Shown here piece after piece: positions 37,461 to 48,811 of a DNA stretch of 64,000 nucleotides (the first letter of the stretch is position 1; each line of letters opens with the position of its first letter). Origin of the DNA: Theobroma cacao (Eukaryota > Streptophyta > Magnoliopsida > Malvales > Malvaceae); contig NC_030853.1 in NCBI RefSeq assembly GCF_000208745.1, forward strand, positions 28,010,061-28,074,060. The letters are read 5' to 3'. The translations under genes and the position numbers were made by a program. Under the pieces are notes generated by a model. That model ran no database searches. It was not told the DNA's origin and saw only the letters and a program-made list of their open reading frames with translations.

Positions 37461-38335
37461 TCAATGTGATGAGAAGATTGAACTGTATGAGGTGGCCAAT
37501 AGAAGGAAGATAAGAAGAGAGAGTGACAATTTGTTGGTGCTTCCATCTGATGAGCCATCTTCCTGTGTGGATGGTACGGTTTTAGATCCACCTCCTGCAC
37601 CCATTTTATAAACATTTACTCCAGGAGAACAAAGTTGAGGAACAAATATAAAAGATTTGGGCGAACATATCTCATTTGTTTTCATACTGATTGAGATTGT
37701 TTGTAAGTGAAAAAATTCAGTATAAAGTAGATGCCTAAGCAAGGCAGTAACCTGGCGATGGAAGAAATAGTCTACAAGACAACAACTATTTTGTACCTGT
37801 AGGAATTATGCTCCCAGATTCTGGTGATCCCACAGGTGAATCCGCTGGAGCTGGAGAAGCAGCTGATAACAAGCAGTCGGTGTTAGTGGAATATCAGAAA
37901 AATTTTGAGTAAAATCTAATTACCTCTTAATTGAAGAACTTTTAACCTAAGCAATAAGTTTTGCTGATATTTATTCAAGATTGAAATATGAAAGAAATAT
38001 TTAATTGCATCCTTACCATTACAGCTGCTGATGGGTGGAGTCTGGACATTGCATGAGCCAGGTAAGGCCAAAGCTTGAGTCTGGTTGATGGTGATCCCCA
38101 GTGATGAACCACCACCATTAAGGACCTCACACAAGCATTGTGGCGATGAACGTACGACATTTGCAAGCTGTGTGCAGCATTGTTGGGATGGGGTCGATGA
38201 GTTCCCTGTAATGTAATTGAGGCAGGGTGACAGGCTGATCAATATGCTAGTGCAACTTGACTGAGCTGTAGCTCCTGCACAAAGCATGGCTACTAGGACC
38301 AAGACAAGACATGTTGCCATCTTCCCATTTGCCAT
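37461..38335 (-). CDS. GPI-anchored lipid-transfer-like protein (LTP gene A)
   Basis: Three exons, 38335-38017, 37862-37797 and 37594-37461, encode 172 residues. There is a signal peptide ending near GATAQ (residue 25), then the eight-cysteine nsLTP fold at Cys28, 38, 53, 54, 67, 69, 95 and 105. A Ser/Pro linker follows ([16 protein letters not shown]), then a C-terminal hydrophobic tail ([12 protein letters not shown]) typical of GPI-anchor addition. LTPGs bind and carry lipids at the cell surface, often for cuticle or suberin. The first intron falls just after the eighth Cys in phase 1, as in all five cluster members. Closest to LTP gene B, with identical Cys spacing. Similar to the At2g13820/At3g22600 type as I recall. 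Confidence 0.93.
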
Positions 38336-38426
38336 TAGTTCTCTTGGAACGGTATCGCTGAGAATTCCTGCAAGATTGTGCTGATTTCCTGCAACTTTGG
38401 AATGATGGCAGGATGGTTTGGTTTGG

Positions 38427-38434
38427 TTTTTATA
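38427..38434 (-). promoter_or_regulatory. TATA box of LTP gene A
   Basis: TATAAAAA on the minus strand about 90 bases before the start codon, giving a leader of about 60 bases. Confidence 0.65.
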
Positions 38435-40962
38435 GGGTGACTGTGGAAGGAACAAATAACAGCAAGTCTGGAAAAAGAGTTGTGGGTGACCAACTTTCCT
38501 ACTCTTTAACGGGATTCAACAGTCAACTACAGCTTATATCTCTGAAGTGTTCAATGATGGAGGCTTCAGGCTTATTACTATTTGTTTGGTTTGCATAAAA
38601 AAACCTATTTAGGGCGGTTTTGTGGGTGACCAACCTTATATTCTGTTGATGAATCTTTGATGCAGGATGCATAGATGTTTAAAACGTTCAAACCTGAACA
38701 CTCTTGGAAGCCCCAACTATGAAGAAAGCATAACGTGTGTCTGACTCCACCTTTCTACAGAATTTGTCTTTGTAAAACTCTCTTTTAAGAATCTGAATCT
38801 GCTTTAAAAAGAAGAAAAATTCGCTTCCAAAGTTCAAAAAGACATTGGGCAAAACTGTGAGTGTTCGAGAAGGTCGTTGCTTGCTTGCTTCTTCTAGATG
38901 TTTGGGTCGGGCATCCTCTGAAAATGACATCTACTCTGTTTTCTTGCTTCAGACCAAAGAAAATTGACTTCCCCCATTGATGATTTAGGACACGACACAT
39001 GTCTCAGGGACCAAGGAGCAGACATTGAAAAGACAAAATTGTAATCAGTCGTCATCGACATGGTAAAGAGGACAGCGTGCCCCTGCGTTGGTTCAGGTTT
39101 TTTCTATCGTTTTTTTTTTATTCTTTTGCTTAAATTCCTTGGAGATTTCGATTGAAAGGTTCAGGCAATTCCTCTGGAGCTTGTGATTTTCATTGTTAAA
39201 TTCCATGGAGGCTTGTTTGAAGGGTTAATTTTAGCAGACCTGACACGATGGAAAGTTTAGATGCATTTTCAAGGTGCATGGATTGATTTCACGTTATTAC
39301 TTTTATCATGGCAAGAAGAGAAAAATTGGGTTTCACTTCAACTATTTTCTCTCTTACAATTTCTTTAACTTTTCCCCCTGCCCTCTTCTCTTCTCTCTTA
39401 TCAATGAATAGACGTAATGAAAGTGTGTAACATGCAAGGTGGGATTGGGCTTTGGAAACTGAAGTAAAACCATTCTTTTAAGGAATTAAAAATGGGAAAA
39501 AGAGGTGGGAGAAAATTATGAAAGATTACATAATTTTAATATGACTTAACAGGTCAATTTTGTACTCCTAATTAATTCAATGTAAATGATTCCTATTTCG
39601 TAATTGTCCTTTTTAGCTTTGTTCAATCACTTTAAAACTGATCAAATTACTCACCCGTTGGCCTGTAAACTAAGCTATAGCGTGAGCTTGAATTGATCAC
39701 ATTGGCTAAGACCTAGGACTTCCAAAAAGAAGTTGGGCCAGCCAAATCCTTAGGTCATGAGCAGGATGCTCCTGACCCCATCAATCATGGGTGGAGAAGG
39801 ATTTGAAATCATTAAGGGTCCTGCTGGAGGTCCCCTAATTATTTAAGGGTAAAAAGAGGGGGATAGTTGTTGGTGCCTTCGTGGCATTGGAAACTAGTGC
39901 TAGTTGGCATCTTGGCCATGTTCACTTCTCTTCCTACTCCAATCAAAAATGAAAATCTTGCATTTGCAAATTTTCTTTTCCTTTTCTCTTTTTGTATTTC
40001 CCTTAAAAGAAACGAAAAGTGAAAACATTATGGAAATAGAGCTAATTTATCCTTTGCCCGCATCGTACTAAAAATTTATTAAAGATATAATGTTTTTAAA
40101 AATATTTGATGTACACCTCAACTATTAGTTAATGTATGATTTTCTATTTAAAAAATAAAATTTGAATTCCTTTCTTTCAATTTTTTTAAAAAAAGTCTTT
40201 ATTTATATAAAAAATTAAATAATTTTTTATTTTTATTACGTTTAGTAAAATAATTTTTTATAATTAACAATTGACTGACTGTTTTTAATTAAAATACTAT
40301 TTATTATTTTTTTACTCATATAAAATTGACATGACATTAATAAGAAAAATAAGAATGTCACGTGATCATGTATGTCATCATATCACATAAGCACCATCTA
40401 CTTAGACATGCTAATTCATTATGTTAGCATCACGTGCATCAAATGATAAATGATGATTTGATTAACTACAGTTAATCAACTATTTATAAAAGACTTATTT
40501 AATCTAAAACAAAAATATAAGGATGTAATTGAACGTAATAAAAGAATAAAGACTTATTAAAATTTTTCTAAACAATTTAAAAATTTTTTCAGGTATATTA
40601 TGCTCTTATTAAAAATTGTCTAAATTCAAAGATTTCCAATATCAAAGAAAACAAAAAATAAAATGTGCAACATGCTTAAAACTGGCCAAGGTCTAGTTAT
40701 TTTCGTTTGCTGGATTCAAAGATATTTACTCAAAATATAAAAGATAAGTTTCTTATCATTGAAAGACATTACAGTTGAAGCATGAAGAACCTTTTGAATT
40801 TCTCATGCATGAACTTAGCAAACCACACAAGCTTTATATAAGAGGTAATTAAAGCCAAACCATACAAACTTTTGTTCAAACGACAATGAAATGCTGAATA
40901 AAACACGAGTAGATAGCATCATAAACAGTAATAGAAGCATGAAGATATCCCGCATAGCAGCC
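38435..40962. other. spacer between LTP genes A and B
   Basis: About 2.5 kb. The left half is ordinary spacer including the upstream region of LTP gene A. The right half is very AT-rich and contains a fold-back element at about 40165-40595. No gene is visible. Confidence 0.5.
40165..40595. mobile_element. AT-rich fold-back (MITE-like) element, copy 1
   Basis: The left arm (about 40165-40310) and right arm (about 40440-40595) are imperfect inverted complements of each other. Matching blocks include AAGTCTTTATT and TTTATTACGTT near both ends, and the pair GATTAAC/GTTAATC inside. A second copy at about 43225-43630 shares arm and centre sequence. It has no coding capacity, so it would be non-autonomous. 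The exact ends are uncertain by tens of bases. Confidence 0.6.
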
Positions 40963-42207
40963 TTAGAAATTGCTGGAAATGGAAGCATATAAAGCTATAG
41001 GCAGCAAGAACAGGATCAGCTGAATCGGCATCTTAATGATAACTTCACTGGAAGTTGCTGGAACTGTTTTAGACCCGCCTGCATCCATTCAATAAAAGAA
41101 TAAAAAGATGATTGAAACCGCTTTGATGTACTTATAGTGATGGTGAAAGTTGAACCGAACTATATTTTCAAATAGACCCCTATTGATATAGTTTGCTTCA
41201 TGGACAAAGACCTCCATGTGGATGTCGAAATTTGTTTCAAACTTTTCCTCAAACTAGTAAAATTTGAAACCAACAATTTAGGTTTTAGCAAAGGAGTTAG
41301 AGATTTTGAAACTATTAAGGTTATTTCTTGCGTGGTTCCAAGCTCTTACATCAATTTTCCTTAGGTTTTGTTAAGTCACACATTTTGTGCTTCCAAGAAA
41401 GCATTTTCCAAGGTAGAGTATAGGTTAGCAGCAAAAGTTTGTGTAACCTTTTCTCTTTTTTTTTAGCAGGACTGGTCTAAGTTCGAGTTAATGGAAGGAT
41501 CTAACAATAGCAAATTATGCTTATGTTATTGTTAGCTTCTCCTTGTGCTAGATAGAAGCCTAGCTAGACCTAATTTTACAGAGTACATAAGATTTGAACT
41601 CAGAAGCTCTAAAGTTTAAGCTGATATAATTAGCTAAAGCCTGAATGATCAATATGTTGAGAGGCATAGAACCAATGAGAATACCTGATGCTGATGCGCT
41701 GCTTGGGGTGTCATCTGAATCGCCTGATAAACCTTGAGGAGAACCCGCTGGAGAATCAGAAGGAGATATTGCGGTTGCAGGTCCATCAGCAGCTACCCAA
41801 AAGTTAAAGCATCAAACTCTAAATTACATAGCTGAACTATAAAATGTACTACATTTTCTAAAAAGTGAACATATCGATCGGCTTTTACCATTGCACTTGC
41901 TAACGGGTGGAGTTTTCACATTGCAAAGAGCAGGGAGTGCTAGAGCAAGTGTCTGGTTAATCGACACACCCAGCGACGCACCGCCGCCGTTGAGCACCAT
42001 GCAAAGGCACTGCGGCTGTGATTGAACAACATTAGCAAGCTGCGAGCAGCATGAAGCAGATGGGGTTGAGGAGCTTCCTGTCACGTAGTTGAGGCATGGA
42101 GCCATGGTGATTAGCACACTGGTGCAATCTGATTGAGCCATGGTTCTTGCCCAAAGCATGGCTACCAGGAGCAGGACTAGACCCAGGGTGATCTTCCTTG
42201 AGGCCAT
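40963..42207 (-). CDS. GPI-anchored lipid-transfer-like protein (LTP gene B)
   Basis: Three exons, 42207-41889, 41792-41685 and 41078-40963, encode 180 residues. The signal peptide ends near TMAQ (residue 25). The eight Cys are at 28, 38, 53, 54, 67, 69, 95 and 105, exactly as in LTP gene A, and exon 1 has the same length (319 bases), so A and B are a tandem duplicate pair. The second exon encodes a longer Ser/Pro/Asp linker than A's. The C-terminal tail (IQLILFLLPIALYASI) is hydrophobic and suits GPI anchoring. The second intron is about 600 bases. Extracellular lipid carrier at the plasma membrane outer face is the expected role. Confidence 0.92.
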
Positions 42208-42311
42208 TTGACTATAATAGAACAGATGCCTGCCGAAGTGCCGCACGAACCTTGAGCAGAAGTTGTAGATTGAGTAGTTTGGGTTGGATTCTAGTGCAGG
42301 GAAGGGGGCTG

Positions 42312-42320
42312 ATTTATATA
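42312..42320 (-). promoter_or_regulatory. TATA box of LTP gene B
   Basis: TATATAAAT on the minus strand, about 105 bases before the start codon. Confidence 0.65.
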
Positions 42321-44248
42321 GAAAATTAGTAAATTAGGATTATGTGTATTAAATTTTCGAATTAAGGCATGTTGGTAAACTAAAACATACAATCTGAGGT
42401 AAGCTCTATAATCCTCGTAAGAAAGTAGTAACATGTGTCGTTTTGAGGTATTGAATACGTAAAGGCTAAAATGATATGTTTAAAGCCCGTATTTACTCAA
42501 GATGCGTACGCTGGCCCAAATGCATGAATTGAAAATGACCTTTTGATAATTAACTGAAGAAGTCAGGTAACCTAATACTAGAAATTTAACACCATCGTTA
42601 AGGATTAATTAGGATTTGACACTTGGCCGACAACTACTTGTCGAGAGTAACATGCCAATGAAGAAAGAGAATGGATATCACAAAATGATTATATATTCCA
42701 CGTCACTATATATATCTTTAAATAACAATTATAATTGTGTATATCTTTTAAATATTTTTCAAATGTAAAAGTTAATTAATAGACAAACATAATTATAATT
42801 GAATTGAATTATTTATAAAAGAAAATTAATATTTCAATTATATATAATTGAAATTTTATAATATTTATTACTATTAAAATTAAGAAAAATATTTTAAATA
42901 TAAAAACTAAATATGATATTTTTATCTATTAAAAAGGTTTCCATATCCGTACTTCTATTTATATTATAGATATGGATATCGATAATAGATAAAAAAAAAC
43001 ATTATTTATTGATAAATGGATCAAGTGTCCTGATAACTTCATTTTTATAAGGAAGTGTTCAAGCAAAATAGGCACCGCACCATATATTGAATGCCGAGTT
43101 TAATACAAACAAAATTACCATGGGGAATGTGGGAAATAAAACTAAAACATAAGAAAAGGGAAACTTCATTTACCGTCAATTAATGACAAAAGATCATAGA
43201 CCGTGACGGTGTTTCCTAATAGAATGAAAATTTTTAGTATAATATTTTAAAATTTTTTGAAATTTTAAATAAATTTTTATTTTATCAAATTAATGTATTT
43301 TTATTTTAAGTCAAATATATTTTTATGATTAACTTTGATTAACTATTAGTAGTTAAAATGGTATTTGTAATTTTATGTCTAGGTGATGTTGATGTAGATG
43401 GTATGACCATGTTATCATGTTATATCAACATATATTAACATGCCATGTCAACAATATATGACATAAGAATTATAAGTGCCATTTTGATTAATAATAATTA
43501 ATCAATTGTAAGAGTTTATTTAATTCAAAATAAAATTATAAGTGTTTAATTAAACATAATAAAAAATTAAAATCTTATTTGAATTTTTTTCAAAATAATA
43601 TAACAATTTTTAAAGTACTATGTTAATTTTTTTTAATGCAAGCTAGCTATTATAAATTACTTGTCGTTAAATTTGTAAATTTAGATAAAATGATAAAATT
43701 AAATTATCAATGTTAATTGGTTCGAATTGTAGCTCATACGATCACAAAAAATTGCTATCATATTCAAGTAGTGAACAAAATTAAACGTTTAAACCATCCA
43801 GAAAGAGTTAAAGAATGAAGATTAATTTCTTCCTTAAACAATTAAATTGCCTATAATTTGTGGTGACTCGAAACAAGAAATGGAAGTAGTTTGAGTAACA
43901 ATAGACGGCCAACTGCTTAAAGAATAGTGGGTTACGTCAAGTTAACTAAAGATTCTCTATCACGTCTTTTGTAGATTCAGTGAAAACTTGCAGTGGGACA
44001 TTCATCAAATGGTTCCTATTGGCCTGATTGATTAGTAACTTTTGACTTCATTGACCTGTCGATTGATAAGATTGGCACTTCATCCCGTGGCAGGTTCAGG
44101 TCAAAATGGTTCCCATTAGACTAACTTCGTGGCTAAACCAATCTCCTCTGTTTCAATCCAATATTGGTTATGGTAGTTGAGCGTCAAAACCAACTTCGAA
44201 CCCACCTGTTTCGTTCCCTCCACATCTCTTTACCTAAACCCCTTCATC
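42321..44248. other. shared upstream region of LTP genes B and C
   Basis: About 1.9 kb between divergent genes, very AT-rich from 42700 to 43700. It contains the second fold-back element. No gene visible. Confidence 0.5.
43225..43630. mobile_element. AT-rich fold-back (MITE-like) element, copy 2
   Basis: Imperfect long terminal inverted repeats of about 150 bases surround a centre rich in ATGACAT/ATGTCA-like words. The segment resembles copy 1 at 40165-40595 along both arms, for example the block around TTATTTAAT-TCAAAATAAAATTATAAG. Ends are approximate. Confidence 0.55.
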
Positions 44249-44256
44249 TATAAATT
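44249..44256 (+). promoter_or_regulatory. TATA box of LTP gene C
   Basis: CTATAAATTC, about 120 bases before the start codon and followed by a pyrimidine-rich leader. Confidence 0.6.
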
Positions 44257-44375
44257 CACTCATCCTTTGCCTTCCAATCATCGCCAAACTCCAACATCCA
44301 ATCACCTATTGTTTTTTTCTTGACCAACATAAGTTCCTCTTAATCAACTCCTCCAAAGTCTGTCCCAACCACAGT

Positions 44376-45433
44376 ATGATGGGTTTCTCCAAGCCATCTT
44401 CCCGCCTTGTACCAGTTCTGTTCGTAGCTTTGACAGCATTGATGTTGCCTGTTTATGGCCAGATCAATACTCCATGCAGTCCATCGATGCTCAGTACCTT
44501 CACCCCTTGTATAAATTTCCTTAGGAATAGCACTGCCAATGGTACTTCACCAACTGCAGATTGTTGCAAGTCTCTTCAGACCCTCACAAGTGGTGGCAGG
44601 GACTGTTTGTGCCTCATTGTGACCGGAAGTGTCCCTTTCCAGATTCCAATCAACCGAACTCTTGCCATCTCTCTTCCCCGGGCTTGTAACATGCCTGGTG
44701 TCCCCGTCCAATGCAAAGGTGAAATATATTCAACCTATACAACATTAAGGATCACATTTCTACATTTTTTGTCCTTTTAATCGAATGAAATCACTAAGAT
44801 GAAAGTTTTCTTGTTTTGCAGCTGCCGCTGGTGTACCTGTTCCTGCTCCAGGTATATTTTCCAAAATGATGATAGGATTCCATCACAAATTGCTTTAATT
44901 TGACTCAAATTTTATATGGGACAAATAGAGTCTACTTCAAACAGACCGGAGCTGCACATTTGCAGAGTTCGTTCTCTTGTTTTATGAGGTCAATTTAAAC
45001 TGAACCATATGTGCTTATCAGTTTAGTTATTCTTTGACAGGTCCAATCGCACTTTCACCCACCCTGTCTCCTGGAGCTTCACCAACTCTAAGCCCAAAGG
45101 GTAAATAAAACTGCTCTTTCAGCTCAATTGTAAAAGCTATTGCATTTCAGTTACCACAAAGCCTATCCAATTATCAGTTTGATATTGATTTCGTTAAGTT
45201 TGTTTTTCTGAACAGGTTCCCTTGTGCCTGAACCAACACCGTCCGCCGAGGCGCCAGAATTCGACACCACACCGGCTCTAACTCCGCCATCTTCAACAGT
45301 GGGTTCTGAGGCCCCAACAGCCAGTACAGGGAGCCGCCCTGTTCTTACCCCGTCATCTGCCAACCCCGCTTACTGTTTTTCACCATTCCTTGTGGTGTTC
45401 GCATTAGCATTTGTGATTTTCAAGAGCTTCTAG
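44376..45433 (+). CDS. GPI-anchored lipid-transfer-like protein (LTP gene C)
   Basis: Four exons, 44376-44718, 44822-44851, 45041-45100 and 45216-45433, encode 216 residues. Two Met codons lie in tandem at the start; the first is used here. The signal peptide ends near PVYGQ (residue 29). The eight Cys are at 34, 45, 63, 64, 77, 79, 104 and 113. The long linker is Pro/Ser/Thr-rich (a likely site of arabinogalactan glycosylation) and is spread over three small exons, all in phase 1. The C-terminal tail (FSPFLVVFALAFVIF) fits GPI anchoring. It is the most diverged from A and B in spacing, resembling the xylogen-like LTPG branch. By memory At3g22620 (LTPG20) is a candidate syntenic counterpart. 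Confidence 0.91.
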
Positions 45434-46147
45434 GCGGCAATATCTCCTATTTCTACGTATTAATCCATTTGTTTGAGAAGTATATTCTTTTAGGGGTGTG
45501 AGTGACACAATTGTTTTGACAGCTATATTGGGTGATTGTTCCTAAATAAAATGATATTAGTGTAAGTTTTACTTAATAAGTAAATTACAAGATTTGTTTA
45601 TCTCTCTAGTGACAATTTTTTCATGCCTAATGGTTAATTTGATGTTTGAAATGGAAACAGAAAATCTATAAATGATTGGTAAAATCAGCTAAGAAATCAA
45701 ACATACAAGGCAGTAACGCTGAATGTGTCTCTTGATCAACGTGATCAGCATTCATGTTCATTCTCATGCCTCACTCACGCTCTGGTCATCAAATTAGAGC
45801 CTCAAAGTTTGTTACGAGAAGTATTGTTTGATTCACCCACCTACTTCTCACAATGCGCGTGACTGATCTCGATTTACCAGACCACCCATCAAAATTGGCA
45901 TGCTGTTCTAAGGAAACTTCATTAAAATATAGCCTTTTTTCCCCTATAATTAATTACAAGTTTGTGAGATTGTGGCATTTTCAGAGCACTCTGTTAAAGA
46001 AAAACAGAACACCCTGCATTTTCTTCGCCATTGTTTCAAAAGATAGCAAAGGGAGTAACTGGTAGGTACTGCTGAAGTCAGTATGGGAACAATGTTGCTC
46101 CCGTAAAAGGCACATTATACATATACCTAGAATTCTTCAACTACACC
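45434..46147. other. spacer between LTP genes C and D
   Basis: About 0.7 kb with the 3' end of gene C and the upstream region of gene D. The open frame at 45853-46065 has no motif. No strong TATA box was seen before gene D. Confidence 0.5.
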
Positions 46148-46869
46148 ATGGGTTTAAGGGGACTGCAAGTTTCACTGGTGTTTACTTGGCTATTAGCAAT
46201 TGTGCTTTTCAAGCTTGCCCCGATGTTTAAGAGCCAAATGCAGGGCTGCTCTGTTCAGGATGTAGACCTTGGGCAGTGTTTCAATCAAGGTATTAATTCT
46301 TCCATTGAGATTGCATGCTGCAAGGCCCTTAATCAAGTCGTCCAAACCGGATATAATTGCCTGTGCTCACTGTTGTCATCGTTTATTGCTCCTTCAAGCA
46401 CCCCACTGTCATTGCCATTGTCAAATTGTTACATATCAGTGCCTTCTTTGACCCTTTGTCGAGGTAATGTCAGATATCAATACTCTTTTCCCGATATGAC
46501 CTCACTTCCCTTCTTAAGCATAACGTATCTCCTTTCTTTTTTCTCTAATGTGAAGTTCTAGCTCCAATGCCAGTGGTGCTTCCACCAGATAGTCCGGAAA
46601 GAAATCTTACTCTACCTTCTGCGCCTTCTATAGATGTTCTTGCTCCCCCAGCTCAGGATCAGATTCAGGTTCCCTTGAACTTGACTGAGGACAACAACCA
46701 CGCTGAAGAACAAAGGAAGCCGCATTCAATTGAAAATTCAGTCCCGGCATTGTACGTGTCTGATATGAGAAACGGGACATCAAATGGAAAGGAGAAAACC
46801 AAGATGTTGGCTCATCAAATTTCGTTGTTGTTGTCCTTGGCTCTTCAGGGATGTATCTTATTAGCTTAA
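46148..46869 (+). CDS. lipid-transfer-like protein with charged linker (LTP gene D)
   Basis: Two exons, 46148-46463 and 46562-46869, encode 207 residues. The hydrophobic N-terminus is a signal peptide or anchor; the last hydrophobic part ends near KLAP (residue 25). The eight Cys are at 34, 44, 57, 58, 71, 73, 94 and 104. After the intron there is a single long exon, so the small linker exons of genes C and E are missing here. The linker is acidic and polar (DNNHAEEQRKPHSIEN) and not the usual Ser/Pro type. The tail (ISLLLSLALQGCILLA) could still direct GPI anchoring. The acceptor TTCTAG is chosen because it restores the GCT codon seen at the same junction in genes A-C; an alternative AG six bases upstream is also in frame. 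Confidence 0.85.
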
Positions 46870-47236
46870 AACTTCAATCTTGCTTTTCGAAGCCATGCAG
46901 ATGCAGATTACACTAGTGAACATTAGCATATAATATACATATATATATATATATATGTATATACATCTGTTTAAGCTAACACTCCAAAAATATACACCCC
47001 TGAGTCTTTCTTCTTGTAGATCACATTTAATTGCACGTATTAAAATAATAAAAAAATATTTTGATATTTTTAACATATTTTAGATTTAAATTTTAATAAC
47101 AATATAAATATTTTTTAATAAAATAAGTTAATCAAACTATGTCCGGGCTTGAAGAATAATGCCCAAGCCCTTAAAAGAGTTTCAATTTTGAAAGAATTCT
47201 CCCAAATAATTAATCAAAATGTTTTATTGGACCCCT
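46870..47236. other. spacer between LTP genes D and E
   Basis: Short AT-rich spacer with a (TA)n tract at about 46935-46962. No gene. Confidence 0.55.
46935..46962. repeat. (TA)n tract
   Basis: TA repeat of about 28 bases interrupted by one G and one C, located just after LTP gene D. Confidence 0.85.
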
Positions 47237-47238
47237 AA

Positions 47239-47277
47239 AGGCTAACGGCTAACGGCTAACGGCTAAAGGTTAACGGC
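47239..47277 (+). promoter_or_regulatory. tandem heptamer array with four AACGG cores (MSA-like)
   Basis: The heptamer GGCTAAC is repeated with AACGG cores at 47244-47248, 47251-47255, 47258-47262 and 47272-47276. The surrounding CTAACGGCTA matches the mitosis-specific activator (MSA) consensus at all but the first base. The array lies about 90-130 bases before the start of LTP gene E, in promoter position. MSA elements are bound by three-repeat MYB (MYB3R) factors that drive G2/M expression. Function here is inferred from sequence only. Confidence 0.5.
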
Positions 47278-47368
47278 CATTCCCGCCACTTTCCTTCCCA
47301 TTTTACCTAAACGCCCTCCTGCATAACAGATTTTTAACAACCTCTCTCTCTCTTTGTCTCTCTATGCC

Positions 47369-48526
47369 ATGGCTACGACCATCCTCATAGCGATCCTCCA
47401 CTTGACCCTCCTTGCCGTGGCGGCACAGCCTCTGCCACCACCACCTGAGCAGCCAGGCTGCGTGGCGGAGCTGGTGGCTTTCTCGCCCTGCCTCCCGTAT
47501 GTGTCAGCCCCGCCAAACAACGCGACCGACATTGTCGCTCCACAGTGCTGCAACGCCTGGTCCTCAGCTTTCGAATCAGGCGACAGTTACTGTTTCTGTT
47601 ACATCCTCCGGCAGCCGTTGATCTTTGGGTTCCCATTGAACCAATCCAGGGTCGCTTCACTGTCTTCTTTCTGTAAGGCCAAGAACCGCACTTCTCTGTA
47701 CTCGCTTTGCTCTTCAGGTTTTCATCTTTTTCATTTTACCCAATTATTCAATTCATTGATTTCTTTCTTTTTACCTAATTGTTTAGTTCACTGATTTCTT
47801 TATCATCTTTTCTTTTGCTTCAGTAGAAAAATAGTAATCTTGACTCCAAATATCAAAATAAAGTTCTTGATTTAGAATGAATACGGTTCCAGGCCTTTAA
47901 TCTTTTGATTGATTAATGTAATGGTATGCCATTATTAATTACGATTATGCATCAGGTGTACCAGCGTTGCCGCCTTTGCCTAGCACCATAGATTCAGGGA
48001 GACTGAAACCTTCCAGTTCTGGTAAGCAAGCCCAACACTCTCTTCTCTCTCTCTCTCTTTTTTTTTTTTTTTTCATTTTTCCATGTATAATTGACCAAAT
48101 GCAAGCCTAAATTATTTGTTTGAAATACACATAGATGACCAGATGTTACTGGTTTTGTTTAAAAGAGAAAAAGACCAGATTTAAAAGGACAGTTCATGGC
48201 TTGTTTTATGAAATGAAAAGGGTTGTTACCAGTCTTAAGAATCTGAAAATAGGCAGATACCAAAAGCTGTTAAGATTTCAATTGTATATTAAGTCTATAG
48301 CCTTAGCATTAAACTGTTATTGGTGCAGAAAAATTAAGAAAATTGTTCTACAGGTTCCGATAATGATTCATCTGCTTTAATATACTCGCCCCCGGAATCT
48401 GCTGGAAGATCACCACCACCACCAAGTTCATCAGCAGAACCAGCCATTGTTTCTTCTGCAACAACCCAGATTGACGAGCAGAGCAGTTGGTTTCTACTTG
48501 GGATGATGATTTTTCTGCTTAACTAG
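47369..48526 (+). CDS. GPI-anchored lipid-transfer-like protein (LTP gene E)
   Basis: Three exons, 47369-47717, 47956-48021 and 48354-48526, encode 195 residues. The start is the ATG of MATTILIAIL; in-frame sequence upstream has no other ATG. The signal peptide ends near VAAQ (residue 20), followed by a short PLPPPPEQPG stretch. The eight Cys are at 31, 41, 60, 61, 75, 77, 102 and 114; the last gap is longer than in the neighbours. The C-terminal part carries a Pro/Ser linker and a weakly hydrophobic tail (WFLLGMMIFLLN). Introns are in phase 1, as in the rest of the cluster. A T-tract of about 20 bases after CT repeats sits in intron 2. The promoter contains the AACGG array. Confidence 0.9.
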
Positions 48527-48811
48527 ATTCAGTTGTAGACCGACAGTAATGTAGATTTCCCAATTCATTCAATATATTACTTTGTAATCGGCAAACTGAT
48601 ATTGTAAAATACTTTCTGTCAGCAAAGCATTATGAAATCCAGATGGTAATAGTGTAAGAAGATCTCACTTTTGCTTTACCATTATGTCATATTATCACTT
48701 GAAGTGAACACATAATTCATCACATTTGTCACTGTCAAACAAAAGCAGGCAAAAAGGTCACACGAAAATATGGGCAAAAAAAAGTGAAACAACCCGTGCA
48801 GGATTAGTGTT

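Noticed and set aside
41560..41650. B-box-like GATTTGAACTC sequence in intron 2 of LTP gene B
   Set aside because: Only one box is visible, with no tail or target duplication.
45853..46065. Plus-strand frame of 70 codons upstream of LTP gene D
   Set aside because: No similarity to the LTP family and no signal peptide; probably leader or promoter sequence.
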